This document shows positions 8,149 through 18,247 of a stretch of DNA of 64,000 nucleotides, in pieces. The first letter of the stretch is position 1, and each line of letters begins with the position of its first letter. The DNA is from JAWKIJ01 sp041394325 (GTDB lineage: Bacteria > Actinomycetota > Acidimicrobiia > Acidimicrobiales > Microtrichaceae). The notes beneath the pieces are model-generated. The model was given only the letters and a program-made list of their open reading frames with translations. It was not told where the DNA came from and searched no databases. The position numbers and the translations under genes were made by a program. The stretch is taken from assembly GCA_041394325.1 (NCBI GenBank), contig JAWKIJ010000001.1, positions 1,488,001-1,552,000 of the forward strand, written 5' to 3'.

Positions 8149-9915
8149 ATGGACAGCCCGCCCGATCCGGAGGTGGTCGGCCGTGTGCTCGGCACCGACG
8201 ACGCCACCCCGCTCGAGTTCTGGGTGGCGGTCGCCCCCGGTGCCAGCCTCCAACTCGACGACGTCGTCGCCATCCGGCGTGTACTGCCCACGGGTGAGCC
8301 GATCATGTTGTACGGGATGGTCACCCAGGTGCGCGCCCGACACGAGGGTGCACAGTTCCAGAGCGACGTGTTCCTCATCGTCGACGGGGTGCTACCCGCC
8401 GAGGTGTCGGAGGCCGCGCTGGTGCAGCTCACCCGTGTCGTGCCCGAGACGTTCGTCCCTCCACTGCCCGGTGCGGAGGTCCGGCGCGCGGTGGGGGCCC
8501 AACGCGACGAGGCGCTCGACCTCGCGGACGTCGAGCGGCGGCTGCCCGCAGGGCTCACCCGCGACGGGGAGCCCACGTTCCTCGACCTCGACTTCGTCGA
8601 CGGCACCAAGGGCGCGCACATCAACATCTCGGGTATCTCGGGTGTCGCAACCAAGACGAGCTTCGCGACGTTCCTGCTCTATTCGTTGTTCACGTCGGGT
8701 GCGCTCGGCGCCGAGGTGGCCAACACCAAGGGGGTCGTCTTCAACGTCAAGGGCGAGGACCTGCTGTTCCTCGACCACTCCAACCGCCGCCTCGACGCGG
8801 CCGAGCGGGCGAAGTACGAGCGGCTCGGCCTCGTCCCCGGTCCCTTCCCCGACGTCGGGGTGTTCGCCCCGCCTCGCAAGGGTGCCGCCGACGGCACCCC
8901 CGACACCGGTTCGCGGCTGTCGGGCGTGTTTCCCTACCTGTGGACCATCGCGGATTTCTGTCGCCTGCGACTGCTGCCGTTCCTGTTCGCCGACCTCGAG
9001 GACGAGCGCCAGCAGTACTCCATCGTCGTGCAGTCGGTGACCGCGCGGCTCGCCGAGGCGATGCGCGACGACCGCGTCGGCGACGGGTCGGCCCGCATCG
9101 AGGGGCGTACGTGCCGGACGTTCCCGCAGTTGGTCGACGCGGTCACCGACCAGCTCATCCCTCCCGACGGGTCCGACCCCAACCAGCGATGGACGGGGCG
9201 AGCCATCGGTGCGGGCACGATCAATGCGTTCGTACGTCGCCTCGACGCCTCGGTCCGCCACGTCGAGCACCTGATCCGGGCCGACATCGCCGACGCGCGC
9301 CGCTACCGACTCGACCTCGATTCCTCACAGCTCACCGTGGTCGACATCCACAACCTGCACGACCGTGCCAAGCGGTTCGTGGTGGGTGTGGTGCTGCGAC
9401 AGGCATTCGAGGCGAAGGAGGCCACGGGCACTGCGTCGCCGTTGCAGTTCATCCTGTTGGACGAGCTCAACAAGTACGCACCCCGCGAAGGGATGAGCCC
9501 CATCAAGGAGATCCTGCTCGACGTCGCCGAGCGGGGTCGCTCGCTGGGCATCATCCTCATCGGCGCCCAGCAGACCGCGTCGGAGGTCGAGCGGCGGATC
9601 GTGTCCAACAGCGCCATCCGCGTGGTCGGACGGCTCGACACGGCCGAGGCCGCCCGCGACCAGTACGGCTTCCTGCCCTCGGTACAACGTCAGCGCTCCA
9701 CCATCCTGAAGCCCGGATCGATGTATCTCAGCCAACCGCGCCTCCCGGTGCCCATGCTCGTGGAGTTCCCGTTCCCCGCGTGGGCCACCCGACCGTCGGA
9801 GGCCGATCGCACGGCACCGACCACGGGTCCGGTCGGCGGTTCCGGAGGTGCCGCCGGACACGCTTCCGGTGCCCCGCCGGCGATCGGCGCGTTCGCCGGG
9901 CTCGACGGCCCGTGA
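8149..9915 (+). CDS. HerA-like ATPase of the HerA-SbcDC-NurA operon
   Basis: A 588-residue HerA/FtsK-superfamily ATPase (helicase HerA central domain, DUF87-like). The N-terminal HAS-barrel-like part spans about 1-110. The P-loop is atypical: GISGVATKTS at 162-171 keeps the Lys-Thr but lacks the usual Gly-Lys. The Walker B strand FILLDELNKYAP sits near 434-445, followed by the arginine-rich segment GIILIGAQQTASEVERRIVS. HerA proteins form hexameric motors that move DNA ends and work with NurA and Mre11-Rad50. The next genes encode SbcD, SbcC and a NurA-like protein, and the SbcD start overlaps this stop in GTGA (9912-9915). The ATG at 8149 sits at the barrel start. The poor P-loop is the point of doubt for ATP hydrolysis. 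Confidence 0.82.
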   Translation: MDSPPDPEVVGRVLGTDDATPLEFWVAVAPGASLQLDDVVAIRRVLPTGEPIMLYGMVTQVRARHEGAQFQSDVFLIVDGVLPAEVSEAALVQLTRVVPETFVPPLPGAEVRRAVGAQRDEALDLADVERRLPAGLTRDGEPTFLDLDFVDGTKGAHINISGISGVATKTSFATFLLYSLFTSGALGAEVANTKGVVFNVKGEDLLFLDHSNRRLDAAERAKYERLGLVPGPFPDVGVFAPPRKGAADGTPDTGSRLSGVFPYLWTIADFCRLRLLPFLFADLEDERQQYSIVVQSVTARLAEAMRDDRVGDGSARIEGRTCRTFPQLVDAVTDQLIPPDGSDPNQRWTGRAIGAGTINAFVRRLDASVRHVEHLIRADIADARRYRLDLDSSQLTVVDIHNLHDRAKRFVVGVVLRQAFEAKEATGTASPLQFILLDELNKYAPREGMSPIKEILLDVAERGRSLGIILIGAQQTASEVERRIVSNSAIRVVGRLDTAEAARDQYGFLPSVQRQRSTILKPGSMYLSQPRLPVPMLVEFPFPAWATRPSEADRTAPTTGPVGGSGGAAGHASGAPPAIGAFAGLDGP

Positions 9916-11114
9916 GGCTGCTGCACACCAGCGACTGGCACGTCGGGCGGACACTCCGTGGGCGAAGCCGCGTCTCCGAGCACGAGGCCGTACTCGCCGA
10001 GATCCACGACATCGCCGTCGCCGAACAGGTCGACGTGGTCGTCGTCGCGGGCGACCTGTTCGAATCGGCCGCACCGACCGCCGAATCCGAGGAGGTGGTG
10101 TACCGGGCGTTGACCAGGTTCGGGGCGACCGGGGCGCGTACCTTCGTCGTCGCCGGCAATCACGACAATCCTCGACGACTGCGGGCGGTGTCGTTGCCGT
10201 TCGCGGCGGGTGGGGTCGAGGTGCTGGCCTACCCGTCGCGCCCCGATGCCGGCGGGTTGGTCGAGGGGATCACGGCCGCGGGGGAGCGCTACCGCATCGC
10301 GCTGTTGCCCTTCGTCACCCAGCGGGCGATCGTGCGGATCGACCACATCATGGACTCCCCGGCCTTCGAGCACGCCCAGGCCTACGCGGAGCGGTTCGCC
10401 CTCCTCGTCGAGGGTCTCGCCTCCGGCTTCGACGTCGATGCCGTCAACGTGGTGGTCGCGCACGCATTCGTCGCCGGCGGCACCGCGGGAGGGGGTGAGC
10501 GGCCCGCGCATCTGGCCGCGGAGTACGTCGTGCCCTCCACCGTGTTTCCCGCAGCGGCGGGCTACGTCGCGCTCGGTCACCTGCACCGACCCCAGCAGGT
10601 CCCTGGCCCGGCGGCGCTGCACTACTGCGGATCGCCGCTGCAACTCGACTTCGGCGAGGCCGACCAGACCAAGAGTGTGAACGTCGTCGACCTCGCGCCC
10701 GGCCTTCCCGCGAAGGTCCGCCGTGTCGGGCTCACCGGAGGCCTTCCGCTGCGGACCGTCCGGGGGACCGTGGCCGAGTTGATCGAGTTGGATCCCGGCG
10801 CGGCCCCGCTCGGTGACGGTTGGCTGAAGGTGGTCCTCGAGGAGGTGCCCTCGCCCGGCGCCGTCGACCGGCTTCGTGAGCACCTCGGCGATCGCCTGGT
10901 GCACGTCGAGGTCGATCCGGCGCACCGACCTCGAAGGGAGGCCTTCGTGAGTCGTCGGGGTCGCTCGCCCGCCGAGTTGTTCGACGCGTACTGCCACGAG
11001 GAGGGCGCGGTGGACCCTGCCGTGTCCACGCTGTTCTCCGAACTGCTCGAGGAGTGCACGATCCCCGACACCGACGTGCCGGCCGCCGGCGAGCGTCCGG
11101 GTGAGGCTCCCTGA
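9912..11114 (+). CDS. sbcD: Exonuclease SbcCD subunit D
   Basis: A 400-residue Mre11-type metallophosphoesterase, the nuclease subunit that pairs with SbcC to process DNA ends and hairpins. All core motifs are visible: HTSDWHVGRTL at the N-terminus, VVAGDLFESAAPT, VVAGNHDNPRRL, the histidine in VVAHAFVAGG and LGHLHRPQQV. A C-terminal SbcD cap domain follows from about residue 280. Translation starts at GTG 9912, overlapping the HerA-like stop by 4 bp, and its own stop overlaps the SbcC ATG, so the three proteins are translationally coupled. Confidence 0.93.
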   Translation: MRLLHTSDWHVGRTLRGRSRVSEHEAVLAEIHDIAVAEQVDVVVVAGDLFESAAPTAESEEVVYRALTRFGATGARTFVVAGNHDNPRRLRAVSLPFAAGGVEVLAYPSRPDAGGLVEGITAAGERYRIALLPFVTQRAIVRIDHIMDSPAFEHAQAYAERFALLVEGLASGFDVDAVNVVVAHAFVAGGTAGGGERPAHLAAEYVVPSTVFPAAAGYVALGHLHRPQQVPGPAALHYCGSPLQLDFGEADQTKSVNVVDLAPGLPAKVRRVGLTGGLPLRTVRGTVAELIELDPGAAPLGDGWLKVVLEEVPSPGAVDRLREHLGDRLVHVEVDPAHRPRREAFVSRRGRSPAELFDAYCHEEGAVDPAVSTLFSELLEECTIPDTDVPAAGERPGEAP

Positions 11115-14072
11115 TGCGTCCCCGTCGCCTCGAGGTGGAGGGTTTCGCGGCGTTCCGCGAGCGTGTCGTGCTCGACTTCGACGGTGTCGAGGTGGCCGCG
11201 TTGGTCGGGCCCACCGGCGCGGGCAAGTCCTCGCTCATCGACGCCGTCACGTTCGCGCTCTACGGCGGGATCAGCCGTTACGACAACACCCGTTCCAAGG
11301 CACCGGCCATCAACGTTCGCTCCGTGGAGGCAAGGGTCCGCTTCGACTTCGAGGTCGACGGCGTGGGGTACTCGGTCGCCCGGCGGATGGTGCGCAACAA
11401 GGCGGGCGCCTCGGTCCGTGACGCCCGCCTCGAACGCGGCGAGACGGTGCTCGGGGGAAGCGTCGGCGAGGTCGACGCGGCGGTCGAGTCGTTGTTGGGC
11501 ATGCGCTTCGAGGACTTCACCCGCACGGTGGTACTCCCCCAGGGTCAGTTCGCGCGCCTGTTGCACGAGTCGGGGGCCGAGCGGCGGGGGATGTTCGTGC
11601 GGTTGCTGGGCGCGGGCGTCTATTCGCGGATCGGCACCATGGCACGTGACCGGTCGGCGGGGTTCGGGGCCGAGGCCGATGGTCGCAGCCGCGCGGTCGA
11701 GGCCCTCGGTGTGGTGTCGGATCCCGACGTCGACGCGGCAAAGGCGGTCGTCTCGCGTCTGCTCGCTCTGCGCGACGAAGTGCAGGCCGTCGCCGACCGA
11801 CACGATCGCGCCGCTCGGGACCTGGCCGGGCACGACGCATGGATCACCGAGACCCGCACCATGGTCGAGCGACTCTCGTCGGTCGATCGGGTCGGCGAGG
11901 AACCCATCGCGGCGGACGGTGCCGGCTCGGGTGGGGGGATCGCGGAGGTCATGGCGTCCGTGTCGGGGGCCGAGGCCGCCCTCGCAAGTTCCGAGACGGC
12001 GGAGCAGGCCGCGCGGCGAGGTCTGGCCGAGGCCAGGGAACGTCGTGACGCGGCCCCGGCGCTCGATCGCCTCACCGCACTGATCGGCGCGGGCGAGGAG
12101 CGGGATCGACTCGTCGAGAGGGTCCGCCGCGACGAGGCAGACCTCGTCGCGGCGCGACGCGCGGCGGTCGTCGCGGCCGAGCAGGTGGGGGCGCACGAGG
12201 CCCGACTCGCTGCCGCCCGCGAGCAGTTCGAGCGTTGTCGTGTCGCGCTCGACGCCGCCAACGCGGCGACGGCCGCACTGCCGTCGGAGGCCGTGCTCGT
12301 CGAGTGGCGGCGCCTCGACGAGGATCTCGCCGACCTGGGGTCACGCTTGGCCGAAGCCGATGCCGTGTGCGAGGAGGCGACGGTTCGGGCACGGGCGGCG
12401 GAGGCGGCGCGGAGCGATGCGGAGCATCGGGTCGAACACGCCCGGCTGGCCGTCGACGCCGCCATGCGTGCCGACGCGGCGGCCGACCTCGCCGCGCCTC
12501 CGGCCCGGGGACGACTGTCCGGTGTGTGGTCACGAGGTGGCCGAACCGCCCGACCGGGCCGGGGCGTCCGGCGGTGTGGCCGGGGCGCGGGCGGTCCTGG
12601 AGAGCACCGAGGAGGCCCATCGCGCGACCGTCGGGCCGGCCCGTGACGCGGCGAGGGCGTCCGACGTCGCCACCGCGACCCGTCGGGGCATCGCGGAACG
12701 GATCTCGACGATCCGCTCCCGTCGTGAGGAGGTGCCCGACGACCTGGACGCGCTGGCCCGCATGGTCGCGGATGCCGCTCGGCGGCTCGAACTCGCCCGG
12801 GATGAGTTCACCGGGGCGCGGGCTGCGGCGCTGGCGCTGGAGGACGATCCCGACGCGGTCGAAGCGCGCGAGGCGCGGGCTGCGGCGGATGGCGAGGTGA
12901 CCCGGATGGAAGCGGGGCTGGCCGGACGCCGGGAGCGTCTGGCAGAGGTCGAGGCGATGCTCGTCGATGCACCCGCGCTCGACCGGCTGCGGGCCACCCT
13001 CGCGGAGGTGGAGGCCCTCGACACGGCGTCGCGGGAGGCCGAGCAGGCCCTCCGCGTCGCGGGGGAAGAGGTCGTCGCGGCGCGTGCGGCGCTCTCCGAA
13101 CATCGGGAGCGGGTGCGGGAGATGTCGGAGCGGCTGACCGGGATCCGCGATTCGGTGGCATCGCTCGGGCCGCCGGTGCTCCGGGTCGACGATCTCGCCG
13201 CGGGATGGTTGCGGTTCCGCGCCTGGGCCGAGGAGACGTCCGCGTCGCTCGAAACGGAGGTACTGGAGCGGACACGGCAGCGCGCCGCCACCTCCGACGC
13301 CCTCACCGGTCACCTGGAGGCGCTCGCCGCACTCGTGGGCGAGGTCCGTCGAATCGGCTCCCATGGATCCTCGGTCGAGCCCGGGCCCGATTCGGGATCC
13401 GATTCGGGGGTCGATCCCGCCGGCGACCCCGTTGTCGGTCCCGAGGACGCGGTTCGCATCGTCGGTGCCGCCACCGCCCGCGCGGAGGAGCGTTTCGACC
13501 AGCTCCGGCACCGACGCGACGAGCAGGTCGCCGAGCTCGCCCGCATCGAGGCGTTGCGTGCCGATGCCGCGGTGGCCGGTCGCCTCGGTGACCTGATGCG
13601 CTCCAACCGGTTCGAGGAGTGGTTCCTCGCCGAGGCCGTGCACGACCTCGCGGTAACCGCCACCGACCACCTGCTGGGTCTGTCCGCGGGGAGGTTCTCC
13701 CTCGAAGCCCAGGGCACCGACGTCGTCGTGCGCGACCACGCCAACGCGGACGAGGCCCGCAGCATCCGTTCGCTCTCGGGGGGCGAGACGTTCCTCGCGT
13801 CGTTGGCGTTCGCGTTGGCACTGTCCGACCATGTCGCCGAGTTGGCCGTGGAGCACCCGCCCAAGGTCGACTCCATCTTCTTGGACGAGGGCTTCGGCAC
13901 CCTCGACCCCGACCGGCTCGACGTGGTCGCCTCCGCGTTGGAGGAGCTCGCCTCGTCGGGTCGCATGGTGCTCGTGGTCAGCCACGTGCGCGAGCTGGCC
14001 GAGCGGTTGCCGGTGCGTTTCGAGGTCGCGTCGGATCCTTCGGGCAGCACCGTCCGGCGGGTCGAGGAGTAG
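11114..14072 (+). CDS. sbcC: Exonuclease SbcCD subunit C, one frame break
   Basis: About 985 codons of an SMC-like Rad50/SbcC ATPase in two frames that meet near 12505. The first frame has the P-loop LVGPTGAGKSSLIDAVTFAL at about residues 27-46 and the Q-loop VVLPQGQFARLL, then a long coiled coil. The second frame has the zinc hook CPVCGH, the returning coiled coil, the signature RSLSGGETFLASLAFALALS and Walker B DSIFLDEGFGTLDPDRL. Skipping one base (C) after the codons for DLAA joins the frames as DLAALRPGDDCPVC, so one inserted base is the simplest cause. The ATG at 11114 overlaps the sbcD stop. The protein forms the ATP-driven clamp of the SbcCD complex. Confidence 0.88.
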
Positions 14073-14084
14073 GGGAGTGGTCCT

Positions 14085-15029
14085 GTGATCTTCGCGGTCG
14101 ATTCGTGGAACCCCGACTACGGGACCTCCGTGGACGGGGGCGAGCTGGAGGACGCGCATGACGATGTCGATTGCGACGTCGAGCTGCCGGCGTCGCAGTG
14201 GCGTCCCCTCACTCCCCGGCCTGCCTCGGTGCCCGACAGGGTGGCGTTCGTCGACGGGGTGCGACGGGTGGATGCGCGGGTGTGGATCACCGACGGTGCG
14301 ACGGCGCGGGCCGGCGTGTGCGCGTCGATCGCCGCGGGCGCGGTGGTCGCGACGCGGGGGAGTGCCCGGCTCGCCGATGCCGAGGTGCGTCGGATCCTGG
14401 TCGCCCCCGCACAGGCGGCGACCGCCGACATCGCCACCGGCCACGGCACCTACGTGTGCACCCCGTCGCGCAGCGAGGCGGCCGAGGACCTGTACCACGC
14501 GATCCACTCCGCGATGACCGGGCTCGAAGTCGACCTGGTGCTCGACGACGTCGGCACCGTCGTCTACGACGGTCCGCTGAGAGGCCGCAGCGATCCGCGG
14601 GGGGTCGGCTTCGTGAAGACCCACAACGTGCGCTACCTGCCCGTCGAGCTCGAAACGGTGCAGACCGGTCTTGCGGCCGGTCAGCGGACTCCGCTGTTCC
14701 TCATCGGCTCACGCGGCTTCGTCCGTTGGAGCTGGTATCTGCGCCTCGTCGGGCCGGTCACCCACCCGCTCGCGGGGATCGTCCGCCTCGAGTTGGACGG
14801 TCGTGGGACGACCGCCGAGCGGACCGCGGACGCCGACGCCCTGAGCTGGATGCTGCAACGCTTCGCGTCGCATCCCCACAAGGACTCCCGCGCACCGCAG
14901 AACCTCTACCCGATCGCCGGGCTCGAACGTGAGCTGCGACACCGCCTCGGCGACCGTGCCGTTCTCGAACGCGGACTACGCCGGGCCGCGACGACCGGTG
15001 CCGAGGATCCCTCACCGGCGGGAACCTGA
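14085..15029 (+). CDS. NurA-like DNA end-processing nuclease
   Basis: A 314-residue protein 12 bp behind sbcC and last in the HerA-like/SbcD/SbcC run. Its layout fits the NurA domain: an early acidic motif in DRVAFVDGVRRVDARVWITDG (Asp followed by Gly), a middle segment GVGFVKTHNVRYLP, and a C-terminal segment with RWSWYLRLVGP and SHPHKDSRAPQNLYPIAGLE, where NurA proteins usually place a conserved aspartate and a YP..L..A-type end. Known NurA proteins are 5'-3' nucleases that work with HerA and Mre11-Rad50 in end resection. The call rests strongly on gene order; similarity by eye is partial. It could otherwise be a lineage-specific repair protein. Confidence 0.65.
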   Translation: MIFAVDSWNPDYGTSVDGGELEDAHDDVDCDVELPASQWRPLTPRPASVPDRVAFVDGVRRVDARVWITDGATARAGVCASIAAGAVVATRGSARLADAEVRRILVAPAQAATADIATGHGTYVCTPSRSEAAEDLYHAIHSAMTGLEVDLVLDDVGTVVYDGPLRGRSDPRGVGFVKTHNVRYLPVELETVQTGLAAGQRTPLFLIGSRGFVRWSWYLRLVGPVTHPLAGIVRLELDGRGTTAERTADADALSWMLQRFASHPHKDSRAPQNLYPIAGLERELRHRLGDRAVLERGLRRAATTGAEDPSPAGT

Positions 15030-15045
15030 TTCCCGGGCGGGCGGC

Positions 15046-15582
15046 TCAGGTGGGCACCCTGCAGCGCTCGCACCAACCGACGAGGTCCAGTTGATGGTGT
15101 GACACCTCGAAGCGGTGACGGTCGCCGATCCGGTCGGCCGAGTGATCGATGGCCGATTCGAGCTCGGCCGGCAACTCGACGTCGCTCACCTCTCCGCACC
15201 CACGACACACCAGGTGATGGTGGTGGTGCCCGCTGACCTCCTCGGTCAGCTCGAAGCGCGCGAACCCCTCGTGGGTGGTCACCCTCTTCACCACTCCCGC
15301 ACCCTCGAGTACGGCGAGGTTGCGGTACAGAGAGCTCTGCGGCATCGAGCGGTCGGCGGCGAGCAGTTCCTGGGAGGATCGTGGTCCGTCCAGCCGTGCC
15401 AGTGTCTCCACGATCGCCCGCCGGGACGCCGTGTAGCGAAGGTCCGCCGCGTCCATCATCTCGGTCGCGGCGTGGTGTGCGGCCCCGGCCTCGAGCGGTC
15501 CCGCTGCTCCCTCGGAACGACCCCGGGCCGCCTTGGTCCGCGACGCCCTCGTGCCCGAGCTGCAGGAGCCCGGCGAGGTCAC
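15046..15582 (-). CDS. zur: Fur-family regulator, probable zinc uptake regulator Zur
   Basis: A 178-residue Fur-family repressor. The winged-helix part has LRYTASRRAIVETLARLDGP and MPQSSLYRNLAVLEGAGVVK; the dimerisation part has GHHHHHLVCRGCGEVSDVEL, with the histidine cluster and first CxxC, and ends with the second CxxC in WCERC. A GTG at 15582 overlaps the znuB stop in GTGA (15579-15582), like the other junctions of this operon, and supplies the first helix of the domain. The ATG at 15459 would cut into that helix. Position behind a zinc-type ABC transporter with a palindromic operator upstream supports Zur rather than Fur. Confidence 0.85.
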   Translation of the reverse strand: MTSPGSCSSGTRASRTKAARGRSEGAAGPLEAGAAHHAATEMMDAADLRYTASRRAIVETLARLDGPRSSQELLAADRSMPQSSLYRNLAVLEGAGVVKRVTTHEGFARFELTEEVSGHHHHHLVCRGCGEVSDVELPAELESAIDHSADRIGDRHRFEVSHHQLDLVGWCERCRVPT

Positions 15583-16415
15583 GACCGTCCCTTCGTGCGT
15601 GTGGCCAACGTCGAGGCACACCATCCAACGACCAGCAGGCCGACGATCGGCACGCTGGGGGGTAGGTCGAACATCGCCGAGACGGCGAGACCTCCGAGGA
15701 CGCCGGCGACCCCAATCGCGATGCTCGCGCACCTCGCGGGTGCGGCACGGCCCGTCCAGGCGAACGCCGTCGCGGACGGGGTGACCACCAGCGCGAACAA
15801 CAGCAGCGTGCCGACCACCTGGATCGCCATCGTGACGACCAGCGCCAGCGTCATGACGAAGCCCATCGACAGCGCCGAAGTCGGTACGCCGCGGGCTGCG
15901 GCGACGTCGGGGCTGACCGTGGAGAACAGCAAGGGTCGTCCGACGAACGCGATCACCACCCCCACGATCACCGTGCCCGCGGCGAAACCGACGAGCTGAT
16001 CGGTGGAGATCGACGTGAGGTTGCCGAACAGCGTGGCGGTCACCAGCACCGTGCCGTGGGCGGCGAACGAGCTGAGCAGTACCCCCAGGGCGGTCGCCGC
16101 GGCGAGCACCGTGCCGGTGGCGATGTCACGTTCCTCGGGGCGGCGGCCCAACCCACCGATCGCCAGACCCGACAGCCCGCACGCGAGCGCCACCCCGATC
16201 GACGTCGGCCATCCCACCAGCGCGGCGCCGATCGCGCCGGGAAAGCCGACGTGGGCCATCGTGTGGGTGGCGAAGCCCTCGTTGCGGAGGTGAACGAACG
16301 GTCCCACCAGACCAGCGGCGATGGCCACCAGCACCCCGCCCAGGAGACCCCGCAACATCAGATCCGAGGTGAGCACCGCCCACCAGTCGCTCTGGAAGCC
16401 GAGTGCCGCCGTCAC
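15579..16415 (-). CDS. znuB: Metal (zinc-type) ABC transporter permease
   Basis: A 278-residue ABC-3 family permease with about eight hydrophobic segments. Family features include LRGLLGGVLVAIAAGLVGPF at the start, RNEGFATHTMAHVGFPGAIG after the first helices, and VVGTLLLFALVVTPSATAFA near the C-terminus. It would form the inner-membrane channel for zinc (or manganese) import with the ATPase encoded just upstream. It begins with GTG 16415, overlapping the znuC stop in GTGA. The open frame continues for some 180 codons upstream of this GTG, but that part is the antisense shadow of znuC. Confidence 0.9.
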   Translation of the reverse strand: MTAALGFQSDWWAVLTSDLMLRGLLGGVLVAIAAGLVGPFVHLRNEGFATHTMAHVGFPGAIGAALVGWPTSIGVALACGLSGLAIGGLGRRPEERDIATGTVLAAATALGVLLSSFAAHGTVLVTATLFGNLTSISTDQLVGFAAGTVIVGVVIAFVGRPLLFSTVSPDVAAARGVPTSALSMGFVMTLALVVTMAIQVVGTLLLFALVVTPSATAFAWTGRAAPARCASIAIGVAGVLGGLAVSAMFDLPPSVPIVGLLVVGWCASTLATRTKGRS

Positions 16416-17254
16416 CGCCCGGCCCCCCCGCCGTGGTTGTGCCCGTGCCGGCCGTCGCGGTCGACGTCGGGTGCGAACAGGTCGCCCTGGGGGGTGCGGA
16501 CCACGCGTACCCGGCCGCCGTACAGGTGGGTGAGGAGCGCCGGGTCCACGTTGTCGAGCAGGTCGTGGTGCGCGTGGCCGTCCAACAGGTACACGGCACC
16601 GTGCAGCACGGGTAGCAGCGGCCCCAGATCGTGGGCGACGACCACTGCGGTGAGGCCCCGCTCGCCCACGAGACGCTCCAGCAGCCCGACGAGTTCGGCC
16701 CGGGCGTCGGGATCGAGGTTCGCGAGCGGTTCGTCCAACAGCAACATCTCCGGATCTCCGACGAGCGCCTGCGCGATCGCGACCCGTTGTTGCTGACCAC
16801 CCGAGATCGCCGACCACCGGCGGTCCGCGATGTCCGAAACCCCCACCGCGTCGAGTGCGTCGCCGACGACACGTCGCCGTCGGCGAAGCTCGCGCCACCA
16901 ACCTCCGCCCTTGGTACCCGGCCGTGCCCGGGAGACGGCGACGGCCACCAGATCCCGGCACGTGAGCGTGGCGGCCTCACGGACGGCGAAGTCCTGGGCG
17001 ACGTAGCCGATCCTCGGGTCGCCGCGGTGCGGCACCCGGCCCAGCACCTTCACCGACCCGGCCGCCACCGGGTGCAGTCCCAACAGGACCCGCAGCAACG
17101 TCGTCTTTCCCGACCCGTTGGGTCCGATCACCCCGGTGATCGTGCCGACCGGAAGGTCGAAGGTGCCGTCGCTCCATACGATCCGGCCGTCGCGCGCCGC
17201 GGCGAGCCCGACCGCTTCGACCGCATTCGCCCCGTCGCCGCATCCCTCAGGCAT
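16412..17254 (-). CDS. znuC: Metal (zinc-type) ABC transporter ATPase
   Basis: A 280-residue ABC ATPase with P-loop GVIGPNGSGKTTLLRVLLGL (about residues 41-60), Q-loop GYVAQDFAVRE, signature AISGGQQQRVAIAQ, Walker B MLLLDEPLANLDPD and the switch histidine VVVAHDLGPLL. The C-terminal tail is histidine-rich (DRDGRHGHNHGGG), a feature often seen in zinc transport proteins. The start overlaps the znuA end by 8 bp and the stop overlaps the znuB GTG by 4 bp, so the three transporter genes and zur form one transcription unit reading leftward. Confidence 0.92.
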   Translation of the reverse strand: MPEGCGDGANAVEAVGLAAARDGRIVWSDGTFDLPVGTITGVIGPNGSGKTTLLRVLLGLHPVAAGSVKVLGRVPHRGDPRIGYVAQDFAVREAATLTCRDLVAVAVSRARPGTKGGGWWRELRRRRRVVGDALDAVGVSDIADRRWSAISGGQQQRVAIAQALVGDPEMLLLDEPLANLDPDARAELVGLLERLVGERGLTAVVVAHDLGPLLPVLHGAVYLLDGHAHHDLLDNVDPALLTHLYGGRVRVVRTPQGDLFAPDVDRDGRHGHNHGGGAGR

Positions 17255-18178
17255 CGTCGCCCCGTTTCACGGCCCCCACGAGGTCGCGCAGTTCCGAGCT
17301 CATCCACTCGTAGAACGCCGCGTTCGCAGGAGGCCCCTCGGTGACCGACACGACGGCGACGCCACCCGCCTTCGCCGCAGCGACGAGGTGACCGGTCGAT
17401 GCCCCCTCGGACTGGCGGTTCAGCACGAGTGCCCGGGGGATGCCCGCTTCGAGGATCCGGGTGGTCGCCCGAACCGCGGAGGGGGAGGGCTCGCTCTCGT
17501 TGGCCGTAGCGGTCGCGTATGCGGCCGGGGTCACGTCGCGGAGCCCGACGGCGTCGAGGAGATACCGCGCCACCGGTTCGCTCGAGACCACCTCGCTTCC
17601 GTCGACCGCGGCGCGCGCCGCGCGCACCCGCGCGGCGAAGCGGCGTTGCAAACGTGTCCAACGCGTGATCCCCCGTTCGACGACTTCTCGTGTGCCGGGG
17701 GAGTGCTGCACCAGGGCGCGCCCCAGGGCGTCGCCGACCTTGGCGGGCACCGAGGGGTCGTACCAGACGTGGGGGTCGTCGATCGAACCGTCCGCCGAGG
17801 TCGTAGCGGTGAGGACCCGCGGGGCTCGGGTAGCGCCTCGATGGTTCGGGTCGCCCCGCGTCGTAGCCACCGCCGTTGACGAGCACCACGTCGGCGCTGC
17901 AGGACCAGGCCGTCACGGGGACGCGGCTCGTAGTCGTGGGGGTCGGCTGCGCTGCCGGCGATCACGGTCACCACCGACGCACAGGGACCGCCGACCGTCG
18001 CCGCGAGGTCGCGCCACGCCTCGATCGTCACCGCGACGCGCACCGGCCGTACCGGGCACTCGCCTGGGCCGACCCTTCCGGACCAGCCCCCCGGAGCGCA
18101 CGCGGCCAGCGCCACGAGGGTCGCCGTCGCGGCCGGCAACAACGCGGTGCGGAGTGTCCTCCACCGGTGAGGGGTCAT
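17247..18178 (-). CDS. znuA: Metal ABC transporter substrate-binding lipoprotein with clustered frame breaks
   Basis: About 310 codons of a cluster A-I (ZnuA/TroA type) binding protein. The N-terminus is a lipoprotein signal with lipobox LVALAACAPGG. The zinc-site histidine in AADPHDYEPRP is present, followed by ADVVLVNGGGYDA, ATRTIEALPEP, and later IDDPHVWYDPSVPAK, VARYLLDAVGL and AFYEWMSSELRDLV. These conserved segments lie in three different frames between about 17830 and 17935, requiring two or three frame changes within about 110 bp. The rest of the gene is clean. A local patch of base-calling errors explains this better than decay because the neighbouring transporter genes are intact. 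Its periplasm-side role is to deliver zinc to ZnuB. Confidence 0.8.
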
Positions 18179-18247
18179 GTTCGGGGCCGATCGGTAGTGC
18201 CGCGAAGGGACCGGAGGGAGTGGTCCCGCGAGGTGGGCAGAGAATGG

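Noticed and set aside
12072..14624. A leftward 850-codon open frame opposite sbcC and the NurA-like gene
   Set aside because: Antisense shadow: composition is Arg/Gly-rich without motifs, while the plus strand carries the zinc hook, signature and Walker B of SbcC.
15459..15582. Start of zur at the ATG at 15459
   Set aside because: It would remove the first helix of the winged-helix domain, and GTG 15582 forms a GTGA overlap with znuB like the neighbouring junctions.
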